Shown here in pieces: positions 42,301 through 53,744 of a stretch of DNA of 64,000 nucleotides. Where the stretch lies: contig NW_002060964.1 of assembly GCF_000150275.1 (NCBI RefSeq), positions 757,322 through 821,321 of the forward strand, read 5' to 3'. Positions within the stretch are counted from its first letter, which is position 1, and the number at the start of each line of letters is the position of its first letter. Position numbers and translations under genes: made by a program. The notes beneath the pieces were generated by a model. That model saw nothing but the letters and a program-made list of their open reading frames with translations. It made no database searches and was not told the DNA's origin. Source of the stretch: Trichoplax adhaerens. Its lineage: Eukaryota; Placozoa; Uniplacotomia; Trichoplacea; Trichoplacidae.

Positions 42301-45300
42301 TCTCATCGGTAACTCTATCAGATGAACTCGATTTTTCCGTATTATCAAGGTGATCTACTGCTGGTACTTTTGTTCCAGATGCTTCCTCACCGGTATCTCT
42401 ATCGGATATTGCCTCTGAATGGTCCTGTTCACCAGGATAGTTGCTCTCTGTGGTAGTATTAACATTATCGCTGTCTTTAATTTCAACTTGAATAGGTAAA
42501 GCGTTTGCTTCAGGGGCGGCAGCATGGATTACATCATATATTTCAGTATTTCGTTCTGGGGACTTCTGCCTAGACTGCCGTAAGGCATTAGTAGCAGAAA
42601 CGCTGTTAAGGATAGCTTTGGCTAGCCTTTCCATGCTAGCAAGGCGCTCTTGGTCATTTTTGGCTTTTCCACTCTCTTCAATTACTTCTTCAATCACTTC
42701 ACGTGAAATGGCACATTCAGGAGCAACTATTTCTGCCGGTTTACTAACAACAACATTGGACGTCTCTGCGGAATTAATTTCCGATATTTTGTCATTACTG
42801 GATGGACGAGCCGTTTCCATGGTAGCCTCATCCTTTGCGTTAACTAGATTTACAACCTTACTTGGTAGATTTTCAATACTGGATTGGACATCTAGTTCTT
42901 CTTCGCTAGCTGAGTCCAATGAATCTTTTTCAATTGATTCTGGTAATTTGTCGCTATCTAACGCGGACAAACCTTTTGGTAATGGTTTGGTGTTTTCAAC
43001 CTGTTCAGATTTCTTATTATTGGCTGCTGAATTTTCCAAGGGCTTTTCGCGTTCTGGGTCAGTGCTTATTACAGTTTCATCGATATCGTTGTCCTTTACT
43101 ACCAATGTAGGATAGTGGCTTTCAGCAGTTAAGGATGCCACTGTAGGCTGCTCCTTCTCAGCCAGGCCTTGTGTAATCGCTGCTTGAACATCTTCTTTTG
43201 TAACAAATTCTCGTGATAATATTGCAGACCAAATTTCATTTACTGCACCAAGGACCTTTTCTAAATTCAATTGCTTCTCTGAAAATGGCTTCATCAATGT
43301 CTCTGCTAACGTATTTATAGTAACTCCATTTCCGTCATTATTGTCTTCCGAATTTACTGCTTGATACCCTGATCCAGTAAAAGGTAATTGTGTTGGATCA
43401 AAACTGGTTGGAACATCTGCTGGTATTTTCTTCGCCGATTCTTTTGCCTGACGTTCTTGATCGGCCTTCCATTTGCGTAGTTCTTCATTATGTTGAAGGA
43501 GTTTATTTAACGTCGACCAAGCTTTATTCCAAATCTCTTTAAATTTCTTTAATCTATCTTCTAGCTCAGTCACCTTCATTTCAATGGATAACATCTTAAT
43601 AGCAACGGTTATCTTCTCCAAAGTGCCAAATCGTCCAGTTGCTTGAGCGTAGTAATTCTGTAAATGGTATAAAACACAAGTCTAATTTTATTGAATACGG
43701 ACAGAAAATATTGGATTATACTAATTCCTCTATACAAACCTTCAATTTATCGTAGTTGTCATCGTTTGTCTCTTCATTATTGCATTTTATTAAAAACTGG
43801 ATATAACCATTGTACCAATTTTCTGATTCTCCAAGTGCTATGTCTACTGCATCGTATTCATCCGAATAATAATTCAATTTCGTAATATGTTTCTCGAGAT
43901 CGGCAATGGTATTATCGATACTTTCAGATATTTCTTCAAATTGGTCCTTAAACTCCGATGCTCGCCCTTTTGTTGCATATACTTTGACATTCTTAATGTA
44001 GAGATCATTTGTGGTGCAATATTTATTCGATTCATCTTGATGTTGATCTATTAGTTTCTGTTTAATAATAAATTTAATCGAATTAGCTATATTTTAAATT
44101 AAAAATTTAAAGAAGTTAAATATCATCAGAGAAGTGACAAGAAATGCCTTACCTTAGCTTCAGCAATGTTATTCTTGACTTCAACAATAGTTAAATCTTG
44201 CTTATTTTGCAGCTGTATCGATACCTTTTCCTGCAGAGCTTTAAGCTTTTCTTTCAGTTGTTGGATGCTATATTCGACGGATATCCAGTCTTCTTGCATT
44301 TGAGTCGCAGCTTCATTGTTGTCCTTGTAGACGCGTAAAACACCCTCCCACATCATTTTTAATCTATTTACCATTGCTTTAGTTCTATCTGGCGAATAGT
44401 CATCATTTAAGAATTTTTCTCCATCTTTGCCCAAGCGTTCGATATTATTCTGGTGGCCATCTATTTCGATCTTGTGCTCCTACAGCGATATAATATTTAA
44501 TGTGTCATACTAATAAAACTGTTATAGATTTACTCAACAAACGCATCTTATGTAGGTATTTACCTTATATTCTTCGATATGTGCTGCTATTCCAGCGACC
44601 GAGTCGAAATCGTATTTCAATGAAATAATTTTCCATATTCTATCTAACCATGTCAATTCATCCTCAATCATTGCTTCATAATCGAACCAGTCATGTAAAA
44701 GTACTATCCTGTATGCGAAATATATTTATGAATTTTAGTGTATCCATTGACACACGTTTTAGTCAAGTCTACATCATATAGTAACCTACGCTATTTATTA
44801 ATTCAAATAAAGATGCTACAAACCTTCTTCGGGTAATGTCTATCAAATCGTTTACATCAGCCCATCGATCAAGGCATCGTCTTAAATTCATCTTTTGCTT
44901 ATATTGAACATTTTCATCACTATCAGCTAATAAATTTTCAATTTCGGATGTCAACCACTTAATGGTATCTTCATATCCTTGTTGATCAGCGCAAGCGGTC
45001 TATAGAACAGTAATTAATGAGTCAGCTCAGAGCAAAAGAGTATAGAATTATAAATAAAATTTGAAGCTTTAATTGTATTAAGGTGAAATTTTTTTCATGC
45101 CTGAAATCCTACCTCAAATTTTGTGGATAATTTATCTAACTCTTGTTGCTTTTTACATTTATCAATTTGTTCAGCAATACGTTCAGTATCATCCATCCAT
45201 AAATTTAACTTATCTAAAGTTGAACGATATTTCTGAGATTCTTTTAAGGCACTTCTTAGTTTAGATTCCGTTATTTTAATTTTTTCGCACATTTTAAACC

Positions 45301-48300
45301 ATTGCTCTTTTAAGCTAACAACGCGATCATTCACTTCCTTAGCACATAATGGTACTTCAGACGCTTTGCTATTGATGCCATCCAAAGCTTCTATTTTTAA
45401 CTCGCAATCATCAAAAAACTCCATTTCATGAAAGAAGGTAATATGCTGTTCGAGAAGTTGCTGTATATCGTCCGCTGTGTCCAACTGTCCAATAGTCTGC
45501 GCTCTTAATTCACATTCGGCCTCTCGTAGTTGGGAAGTAAGAACAGTATCAACTCCTTCCAACTCTAATAGGATTTCTTGAGCAGGTATGCTCTCCATTA
45601 ACGTATTCCAATCTCCTTTAACGCACACAATTTCATCTTCTAATATGCCTGGAGCGCTATCATTATATTCGCTTTTCAGCTCTTCAGCGTACTGACAATA
45701 TTTGTGAAAGAGCGATGTAGGTCGTTCCAAATCAGAAAAGAAAGACTGTAAGTGAGTTAATCTCGACTGGGATGTATTAAACTCGATCCCAGGTTGATTT
45801 TCTTCCATTACACGATTTGCTACATGCAGCCAATCTTGTAAGGTTTGCCGAGCACCTTCGTATCTCCTCCAACACGATACATTTCTTTCCAGTCTAGTTG
45901 TCCAAGATGCGCATTCTAATACAAGTAAATAAAAATTAGAGCGGAAATTCCAACAAAAATGTGATCAAAAGAAAGAGAACAAAGTACTGCCATCATAAAA
46001 TATAACATAACCTTTACCTGAACAAATCTTCTCCCATCTTTGAATTAATTGTGACTCTATCTTGTCAGTGATATTATAGAGGTTGATGTTTTTCCCACAT
46101 AAATCGACTAATAATTTCAAATCACGTTTTTTCGCTTCGATAAATGTTTGATGCTCAGTTAAATCTGAAAATTGCAACTAGAAAACAATATACAACTATT
46201 AAATATTTCATCAATACGAAGATTACATTAATAAAACATATTATTTAATGGAAAGATAAAAATTGCAACAATTTGATTGATTCTGATTATTATAACTGTC
46301 ATATTTACCAAATGGTCGTCTAATCTTTTTTCAGCTTCAATTAAATCCTCGATCACGTTTGCATTATAAGATTCAATTAGTTGTTCAGATGTCTCCAACC
46401 ATCCCAACATTTCATCGATACCATTTTCCGCCTCACGAAACTGAGGTATTAAAAGCTGGAATTTTCTGTGCTCACCAAAGAAACGCGTATGCAATGATCC
46501 CCATGTTTGTTTCACTTTAGCTGCAACATTTTCATACGAAGCTACTGCAGTTATATCATCTTTACTGGCGGAGCACAAAATCTGCACTGTATCACTAAAC
46601 TCAGCAACCTTCATTTGCCAGTCCTCAATTTCATTAAACAAAATCTATATAGCATTTTTCAATTAAATTAATTGAATTTCTTTAGCCAGTTAAACAAAAT
46701 GAAAATGTATTATTTCAATAAAGGTTATTTAAGCTTTACTCATGACTTATATCATAATGCCATTTTCTATATTACAAACCTCATATTTATTTAATTGCTC
46801 CTTAATCGCATTGTAACAGCTGTCAATTTGTGAATTGAAGAGATTCTCCATATCATTAAACCATTTATTCAGTTCAGTTAACTGCTTTTCATATTTCCCT
46901 TTCAAGCCAGTAACATCATTCTTTTTCTTATTTGCTGCATCAACTTGCTGCTTAAGAATATCTAAACGCGAAGATAATCTATCTAGTAGCATTTGTATAA
47001 TGGTTGAATCTGCACTGTTGGCGGAAGACTTTAAAGAATTTCCAAGTTCATTTGCTCTTGCAATTCGCGTCTGATAAACAGGAAATTCATTTACAAATAC
47101 AACAAACTCCTACGAAAGAACGTCAAGAAAAAGATTTATTACAGTAGATCGGTATAGTATTACTCCTTCAAAAATTAGACAAAACTTGTTCACTGATGAA
47201 TTAATATTTTGCACACAAAAGTAGGCAAAATAATTATTAATGTTCTTAATCCTATTTATAGTGAACAAGTTCTATTACTTGATCATCGTCTTGAGAAGCA
47301 CTGTATGCTTTTTCTGCCAATGTTATCCAATCATCAATCATACTTGTAACTTTACTAAATTCTTGCCAGTCATTATAAGCTTGACGGATCGTTCTTTCTG
47401 TCAGGCCAACTTTTACACTCAATCCTTCCAGATTATACAAAGCTTTCTTTAAAAATTCATCGATGACCTTTTTCTGTTTATCATTTAGATCATCTTTATA
47501 AGATTTGCCCGTTTGCTGAGCCTTTTCCAAATGTTTTTGGCAATTATGTAAATAGGATAAATTTTCACTAAAAAATTTCTGTTTGGCAAACAAAGCAAAG
47601 AAGATTTAGTTAACTATCCATAAGTCAGCAACAACAACACATTGCCATTCTATACGGATATAAAATCCATTAAGATATATTGCTATTTCATTGTAGCGTA
47701 CCATATGTTCAGCAAGAATTACTTCGACTGTTTCTATATCGCCAAAGTTGTGCGATTCCGAGTGTAAATTTTCTTCAGCTACATGAAATTTGATAAGAAA
47801 TTCTTCTTTAGCTTCAATAAAGTGTAAATGACGAATCCTTTTGGTCAATTCGTTTTGAATCGTGTCAAGGCGTTGCTTCAAACTCTTTAAATTGTCTGCT
47901 GAAAGTATTTGCTTGGCTAAGGTGTAGGAGCTACCAGCCTTGTATATATCCGTCAGGCAAGGCTGCAAAATTGCAGCAGCACGAAAGAATTTCTTTAAAC
48001 AGAAAGACGATAAAGTTATCACTTAAGGACAAGCTATTCTTCCAATATAGTATAGCATAAAAGCTAATATATTTGCTTTGAATAGAATGAAAATAAGATA
48101 TCAAATCACCTTGTGAAAATCTATTTGTGAGCGCAAGATAGGAATGGCATCAACGGCACCTTCATCTGGAATATGTAATCCTTTCTCTTTGTTACTTAAA
48201 ATTTCTTCAGCATTGTATATCCACTTCACTAGGCGACCTAGTTCACCTTCAAGACCTCGAAGGGATTCATTGGTTACCTACCCGTATGTACAAAGGTTGA

Positions 48301-51154
48301 GATTTTAATTTTATAATTCTACTATGTATGAATACTTCTATCTTAACATTATTAACACTACATAAACGCAGCTAGGTAATCTTCTGTTTGTACATTCGAT
48401 TTTAAATAGCAAGAATGAAAGGTCCCGAGTATTATTTAGATGATGTCCAGGTGACTTATAATAATATGAATAACCTTTTGATCGTCAATTAAGTCTTCAT
48501 CAGCTATCATAGTAGCTAAATTAGGTAATTCCGGATATCTACGGTATATGCAAGCTATATACGTAAGTATCGATTTTTCATCCGGTTGCTCGACATCAAC
48601 ATCTACATGTATTAAGCCGTTAGAACTTAGACAAAGGCATACATAGTTATGAAGATTATTTGTCTATCTATAAGAAAGGATTATTCCAGTAGACGTACCA
48701 CTTGGTTCAAGAAGCCTAGGGACATTTAAATGCTCTTCCAGTAAAGTAAATGCCTTATCTAAATTTTTCTTGTTATCATCGCCTATATCCTGCTCTAAGT
48801 TCACTAAATTAGGTCTTAGGCTGTGAACGATAAACATAAAAGCATAGCCATTAATCCAATCGGTTGTAAAATTGGTTATAACTCCCAGTGAGCTGCCAGG
48901 CCTAAGCCATTGGTATTAAGGTAAAAAAAAACAAGAGCAATTAAAATTCCAATCCATCACTTTTACATTCGAATCAAATATTTTAAGAATTTTGATAACG
49001 GACACAAATTGCTTCAATAGATGTCACAAATAATTATTGCCATATTAAAAAATAATCTTTACAATGATTTAGTCGTAGCAGCCTGACACCATAGCAACAA
49101 AGCTTTCTTCCCTGTTCCTTTCTTAAATATGGGAGCTTTTGGCTGTTCTGCTGGCTCAATTTGATTCAATTGTGTAGTGGAACCTCTTAGAGAATTCGAA
49201 TCAACTACTTGGCTTTCAATCTTTGTTTTTGTTGTATATCTTTCAATAGAATGGCCTTCGATCTTTGTTTTCCAACATAAAAGCAATAATCATTTATAGG
49301 AATGAATTGGAATTACCGACGTCAAAAGTAACCTGACTTATTTATTACTTTTAACAGTATATCGCAATACCTGAAAGTAAAGAATTATGTTCCACACTAA
49401 AGACAATATAGCATCAACTTTACCGTCGGGAACATCATTTCTTGTTACACTAATTTTTATCTAGATAAATAGAGATGGCAAGCTCTTAATTTCTATTCTA
49501 ATATACAAATGATACTGCAAACAATTCTACGAAGGTATGTAGATATTATTCATATCATTACATTGATGAAGATTTTGTAATACAACACTAACATAATAAA
49601 TCGCATTTATACTGAAGAAAAATAATTAACTTGAATACCTTCTGCTTCTGCAAATAACCCAAAACTTTACTACAATTGAACATATGATTGATCCTAAGTC
49701 TTCCAGTTTCTCTAGGCTAAAAGGCGAAATTATAGCAAGATGTTAATGCTTTAATAGATTTGTTAAGTAAATATTTTGGCGTGCTTAATTAGCTTATTAT
49801 AAAGAAGTAACTAATTTTCACACTTTAACACTAGTTAAATAGTCTTGTGCAATAATACCGATGGCTCCATTTTATGACAAAAAATGAAACATGTAAAGAG
49901 TACAACTGGCACGTAACATTGACTAGCAAATTGGCGTGGTATCACTAATTATTATTGAAAGTCATTTCATAGTCCAATAACAGTCCAATATTGCTCACGA
50001 ATTGACTTTCAACACCTTTATATTCTCTAGTAAACTATACAAGTCCAATATCCTATTCAAAATTAATATCGTTACGTAACTTACCATCTTTTCACCAGTG
50101 TTTAATTCTAATAAAGTTAAGAGGATATTGCCATCCTTTAGGTCTTTAATTAGATTAGTAATTGCTACAGGATTCTCAGTCTAAAAGATTGATGAAGATA
50201 ACGTTACTAGATCTATACAGCATAAAATTTAGCAATCACAAATTGATTTATAAAAGTGAAATGTGAATTCGTAAAAAGTAAAGATCAGTTAATGGCTTTC
50301 AACTCGACATAAAATCAAATCATGCACTATCAAATAAATCAAGTTTGTAAAATACATTTTGACTATAAGTTTATTAGATACGCAAGCTTTGATAATTATC
50401 ATTTAGTCTATGATTGAATAAAGTTTTATGTTCTTAATCCAATGGAATAATATACATATAAAAAGGAAAAACAGATCATCTACGAATGTATCTACCAGTG
50501 ATAACCCTTAGCTCATTTTCGACTGGCGTAAATAAAATGAGTATCTTGTTGAAATCAACACATCTAACCAGTATGAATATCAAGTCATGATATGGCAAAG
50601 CAAGAAAATTAGTCTATACCTCTCTAGCTGCATAAAAATGAACTCAAAATAGGATTGCAATAAATATCATTGTATGTTGTTGATGTGATTAATTTATACC
50701 TTGGCTATTTGATAGTTGATCCAACGAACAAATACTTTCTTTTGAATGGCTTTCATTTCCTCTGTAAAAATAAAAAGTTACCGATTACGTATGATGAATG
50801 ATGGCTACAGGCGATTTATTCTTTATTCCCTATTAAAGGTGCAATTCGCTTGAGGATGAGATATCGTAAGGAGAAAACTACAGACTGATGTTGTCTTGCA
50901 ATATTACGGCTATAATTACCTGTTTGTTTAGCCTTGGAAACAGTTCCTTTACCCGATTTTGTTGGATCTTTAGCGGTGAAGGGAGACATTCTACTGCTTG
51001 GCTTTCTATTTAGTGATCGAGTTGTTTTACTCTGTGGTGTCTTGGCGACTTTATCGTTGCTTGATATCCCACGCCGTGCTGCCGCTCTTGCTTTGGTAGC
51101 TGAAGGTCCATATTTAGCGGTTTTGGACGGCGGATGGGAATCTTTGGTACTCAT
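28807..51154 (-). CDS. Giant nesprin/SYNE-like actin-binding spectrin-repeat protein (24 coding exons)
   Basis: Likely a cytoskeletal linker that binds F-actin through a paired CH domain and spans distance with a spectrin-repeat rod. Exons (5' to 3'): 51154-50920, 50761-50700, 50180-50085, 49716-49639, 49460-49371, 49262-49063, 48892-48699, 48602-48475, 48277-48110, 47992-47615, 47578-47279, 47109-46780, 46644-46309, 46177-46018, 45915-45113, 44999-44824, 44708-44564, 44479-44153, 44057-43740, 43657-30528, 30305-29991, 29902-29564, 29380-29118, 29011-28807. All join in phase with GT/AG borders. The least certain junction is 47615/47578. CH1 ends IILYFQ then IEGH, and CH2 opens GKKALLLWCQ after a long linker, which is nesprin rather than plakin style. 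A +11 shift at 41398-41419 breaks the frame. No KASH domain is encoded. Family identity is firm for CH-CH plus spectrin rod; the nesprin assignment is strong but made by eye. Confidence 0.88.
30528..43657 (-). CDS. Nesprin-like gene, exon 20: single 13.1-kb exon
   Basis: After the acceptor at 43658 the frame runs 2.25 kb to a TAG at 41393, then continues in another frame from the 11-bp duplication at 41398-41419 to the donor TCG/GTAAGA at 30528/30527. In order it holds: a short coiled coil and mixed region (43657-42385), the 28-residue tandem array (42380-39375), an acidic Ser/Asp/Glu-rich region (39375-36690), about 16 spectrin-like repeats (36690-31540), a Ser/Pro/Tyr-rich tail (31540-30660) and a last coiled coil (QNTCQELNRKINELETLLDT). 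The spectrin part has the usual W-x-x-x-x heptad signatures (for example FENWIHDKNEIVHQLLE, VRNWLANMEERI). In other nesprins this part is split over many exons. Small ORFs on the plus strand across it are shadows. Confidence 0.88.
31540..36690 (-). other. C-terminal spectrin-repeat rod of exon 20
   Basis: About 1,715 residues of almost continuous alpha-helical heptads with a Trp every 100-110 residues in the spectrin helix-A pattern, for example FSEEEDDVRKWLK-type, VFVSWMKQTEEVMHLV-type and VKSLLAWLVELEGKL. At about 106 residues per repeat this is near 16 repeats. It is the part most like other nesprin and dystrophin-type rods. Confidence 0.75.
36690..39375 (-). other. Acidic low-complexity segment of exon 20
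   Basis: About 895 residues rich in Asp, Glu, Ser, Asn and Thr, with no predicted long helix until the spectrin repeats start. Examples are QHSDEELLVTEENNDHDDGS and ESDDDDIQTIRSILLKESLL. It is likely a disordered spacer with many candidate CK2-type sites (S/T-x-x-D/E). No domain recognised. Confidence 0.7.
39375..42380 (-). repeat. Coding 84-bp tandem array (28-residue repeat, about 37 units)
   Basis: The unit follows TQVPAVDHxDDTEKSSSSDR then VTDEKASG, 28 residues or 84 bp. Two subtypes alternate through the middle: one with DDTEK-NPSH-VTDVKAP and one with SDRRKKSGSS-RV-DEKVFG, giving a 168-bp higher-order unit. Units at both ends are more diverged and a few are shortened (for example DKKAPAVDH and SGSSDRVFGAR). 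Near-identity of the central units at DNA level shows recent unequal exchange. The peptide is hydrophilic, charged and Ser-rich, so probably disordered and phosphorylatable. I do not recognise it from any known protein. Confidence 0.93.
41398..41419. other. Exact 11-bp tandem duplication causing a frameshift
   Basis: On the plus strand GCAGGTGCTTT occurs twice back to back. Compared with the short unit type (DKKAPAVDH, as near 40590 and 41733) it adds 11 bases; compared with the long type (DKKAPGTQAPAVDH) it lacks 4. Either way the frame moves, and the upstream frame ends at TAG about 1 codon past the duplication (KAPAKHLQ). The downstream frame resumes APAVDHADRRKK at 41405 with no stop down to 30528. 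Confidence 0.93.
43740..48277 (-). CDS. Nesprin-like gene, exons 9-19: N-terminal spectrin-like rod
   Basis: Eleven exons (see gene entry for borders) encode heptad-patterned helices with spectrin-like Trp positions, for example LGRLVKWIYNAEEIL, YNDWQEFSKVTSMIDDWI, LTELNKWFNDMENLF, GIDEMLGWLETSEQLI, LDKLNLWMDDTERIAEQID and EDELTWLDRIWKII. Most of the nine nearby exons are 300-380 bases, about one spectrin repeat each. One (45915-45113) is 803 bases and holds two to three repeats. The phase agreement of every internal junction except 47615/47578 was checked by hand. That intron would be only about 36 bases, so its donor may lie a little upstream. Confidence 0.85.
48475..49262 (-). CDS. Nesprin-like gene, exons 6-8: linker and second calponin-homology domain
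   Basis: Exon 6 (49262-49063) carries a 45-residue Ser/Thr/Gln-rich linker beginning IEGH and then GKKALLLWCQAATTK. Exon 7 (48892-48699) gives GVITNFTTDWINGYAF, RPNLVNLE, then AFTLLEEHLNVPRLLEPS. Exon 8 (48602-48475) gives DVDVEQPDEKSILTYIA. Together they form a full type-2 CH domain. The long CH1-CH2 linker and the G-x-x-KKALL-W motif are typical of nesprins; plakins and spectrins have short linkers. The last part (RRYPELPNLATMIAD) leads into the rod. Confidence 0.88.
49371..50761 (-). CDS. Nesprin-like gene, exons 2-5: first calponin-homology domain
   Basis: Four small exons (50761-50700, 50180-50085, 49716-49639, 49460-49371) read in phase. They give IQKKVFVRWINYQIAK, then ITNLIKDLKDGNILLTLLEL, then RLRINHMFNCSKVLGYLQ, then DAILSLVWNIILYFQ. 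These match the successive helices of a type-1 CH domain, including the actin-contacting first helix, the D-L-K-D-G turn with LL-LLE, and the final W-x-I-I-L-x-F-Q helix. Each exon is below 100 bases, too short to stand out as an ORF. Borders are GT/AG and lengths are consistent with phase. Confidence 0.88.
50920..51154 (-). CDS. Nesprin-like gene, coding exon 1 (basic N-terminus)
   Basis: ATG at 51154 opens 78 codons of Lys/Ser/Thr/Arg-rich, probably disordered leader (MSTKDSHPPSKTAKYG...). The exon ends AAACAAACAG before GTAATT and leaves one base, which joins AG of the next exon to give KQTEEMKAIQKK. Reading on past the donor to 50816 would be intron. The start is chosen because it is the first ATG in a frame that splices cleanly into CH1. 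A further 5' non-coding exon cannot be excluded. Confidence 0.8.
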
Positions 51155-51890
51155 AATTATTTCTTGAAAGGTTGAAAAATATTCTTTGCTTCAAAATAGA
51201 GATGAAAACTACTTTAACTTATTTTCAGCCCTAGGTCAAATTAATTCTTTAAATTTGCGAAGTGGCTCCTATTGTATCAGCTAACAATGATGGCAGGAAA
51301 ACTTGGCCATTCATTCTTTCTTCTTTTGCAAATATTGAAATGATTCTAATCAATAGATCAAAAAGCAAAACGAAGGTAAACTATGAGGATGATTGATTCG
51401 AGAATAGAATAGATCAATTAGAAAGCAGCTCTGTATTAACTAATAATAGTTAAATAAGTCATGGGAAAATGTTATTGCTATGCGAGTGGGGCTTTTTATC
51501 GAATTGAATCTATGGATGGTAATGGTATCTTGATGGTTTCCAAAACGCCTTACTGCCTACAAGTTAATAGACGATAAGGAAGTCATCACAGTTTCACTCA
51601 TTGAAAGGAGAAAACTCGCTCTTTATTACTGATCAGAAAGAATGGAAGAATTTCAATTTTGACTGAAATGTTTATTTCTTATAAACGATGACTTTCAACT
51701 TTTTTGTCCACTATCCTATTGTACTGAATGAAGATCGCCATAAGCAATCTATAATTAGTTCGTGATCAGTACATCAAGTCAATATCTAAATAGCAAAGAA
51801 GGAAAACATGAAGAAGCGTTCTATTTCATGCTCTCATTCAGTCAGAATACTGAAAATGGGCCTTTATTATTATGGAAATAAATAGTTGAT
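51155..51890. other. 5' flank of the nesprin-like gene
   Basis: Probable 5' UTR and promoter of the minus-strand gene. No TATA box or other defined site can be assigned. No open frame of note. Confidence 0.4.
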
Positions 51891-52720
51891 TAAAATGATT
51901 GTCAATCAAAGGCACTAGTTCCTAAAAATAATCCTTTCCTTCCCATGGCACCGTTGCGACATCGCTTCAAGCGATAGCGTGTAAAGAAATAGTATTTCTC
52001 TACTTCAAGACAATTATTCTGATGATGATTTGATGAGTAATTTCCATGTTCTTGATCAAGAATTAGCGGCTGAAATATTGATAACATAATGAAGCAAGCG
52101 TCACAAAAACTTCATCGATCTCATTAGTCAATCGATGAAATCACCTTATAGGAAATGAAACATTCTATTCCTTTACATCAAGACAATCATTTCCATGGAT
52201 GATGATTTGGCGAATAATCTTCATGTTCTTGATCAAGGATCAGTAGTTGAAATGTTGATGCGTACAACATGAACAATTAGAGAATCAAGCCTAACAAACA
52301 CTCCATCTATCTCATCGATGAATTGATGAGATTACCCGATAGCGAATAAAATATGGTATTCCTCAACATAAGGGCAATCATTTTTATACTCTTGATCAAG
52401 GATTAGTAGTTAAAATATTGATCATAGACATATAATTAGTGAATCCAGTGTTATGAAAAATTCCATCTATCTCCTTAGTGAATAGATGAGATCAAATGGT
52501 TATATCACCCAATAGGGAATAAAAGATAGTATTGCTCAACATGAAGACTACCATTTTGATGATGATTGGACGAGTCATTTTTCATCTTTATAATCAAGGA
52601 TAAATAGTTGAAATATTGATCATTAATCTAATAAATCAAGCGCTACAAAAACTCCATCTACCTCACTAGTAAATAGACGAGATAAAATGGTTGTATCACC
52701 GAAACCAATTCTCTTTTAGA
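51890..52720. repeat. Diverged tandem repeat of about 180 bp, 4-5 copies
   Basis: Anchors such as TTGATCAAGGATTAGTAGTTG followed by AAATATTGATC recur near 52070, 52248, 52411 and 52608. Each is followed by ATCAAGCG..ACAAAAACTCCATC, CTCATTAGTGAAT and GATGAGAT. Spacing varies from 163 to 197 bases, so the units have gained and lost short stretches. Confidence 0.75.
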
Positions 52721-52822
52721 ATATTATGGAAGATATTGTCTAATTAATATGACGTTTAAGACCAGGCGACATCAGCTATTAATACAGCAATTTTATATCA
52801 TTAATTCAACATAGACGAGTTC

Positions 52823-53176
52823 TACATTGATCCTTTTCTATCTAATGAATAGCCTGGATAATGATTTTTTTTCTAATCCAATCAATAAGGAAATCATATT
52901 TTAACCTCTATAGGGCAAGACAGCGCTTGGGATAAGTTTGTTTAAGTGCTTGAAAATGACAAAATTTCCATTGCTAAACTACTACCAACGCACTATTTAC
53001 TACATTGATCCTTTTCTATCTAATGAATAGCCTGGATAATGATTTTTTTCTAGTCCAATCAATAAGGAAATCATATTTAACCTCCATAGGGCAAGACAGC
53101 GCTTGGGAAAGGTTGGTTTAAGTGCTTGAAGATGACAAAATTTTTATGGCTATACTACTTCCTACACACTATTTAC
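52823..53176. repeat. 178-bp tandem duplication
   Basis: Two adjacent near-identical copies start TACATTGATCCTTTTCTATC at 52823 and 53001 and run through GGGCAAGACAGCGCTTGGGA to CACTATTTAC. A few substitutions and small indels separate them, so the event is fairly recent. Confidence 0.93.
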
Positions 53177-53744
53177 CTTGGTCATCCTTTATAGATCAGT
53201 TAATGTTAATATACCAGATAGAAACTAGGATACTCCTTGAATACTCGTATCAATACTATATCAAGCTTGATTGATCAATTAATCATGTCATTGCCATACT
53301 ATTGCATCAATTGACAGCTCAAATCATGTGAAATATCAACTACAATCATAGCCTGTAACCAAATCAATCGATCATTCACTTAGATAGATGGATGCCCAAG
53401 AGTCCTGTTGGTTTTTCATTCATTCTAGCCGCCCACAAGTTGAATACTATTTCAAGGTTATATTTTTTAACATATCCATTATAGCCTTACAGTGCTTTAA
53501 CCTCCAGGACAATCCAACCTATAGATTCTTTTCCATATTATTGTACGCGTAATTGTGTATAGCCACTAAAAAATAGAAGACATTTCTATTTCGTACCCTT
53601 GTACCCATTAGGTTAGTCTGATTGTGCTGGTAATCAATACTCGTCCGTCATTTTAGCCATGGATTTACCAGAATCTTATCCTAGTTGTTTTCCATTAGCC
53701 TTGGCAAGCATCAACTCATTACTTACTCTACCCTTCGCTTATTC
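53177..53744. other. Intergenic DNA
   Basis: No gene or clear repeat recognised. Confidence 0.4.

Noticed and set aside
42618-43115. 165-codon plus-strand ORF
   Set aside because: Antisense shadow of the Ser-rich coding strand; TCN-rich codons make long open frames on the opposite strand.
28807-51154. Plakin (MACF/dystonin) or spectrin identity for the giant gene
   Set aside because: The CH1-CH2 linker is long and ends in a nesprin-type KKALL-W motif, and no plakin domain, EF-hand or GAS2 domain is present at the C-terminus.
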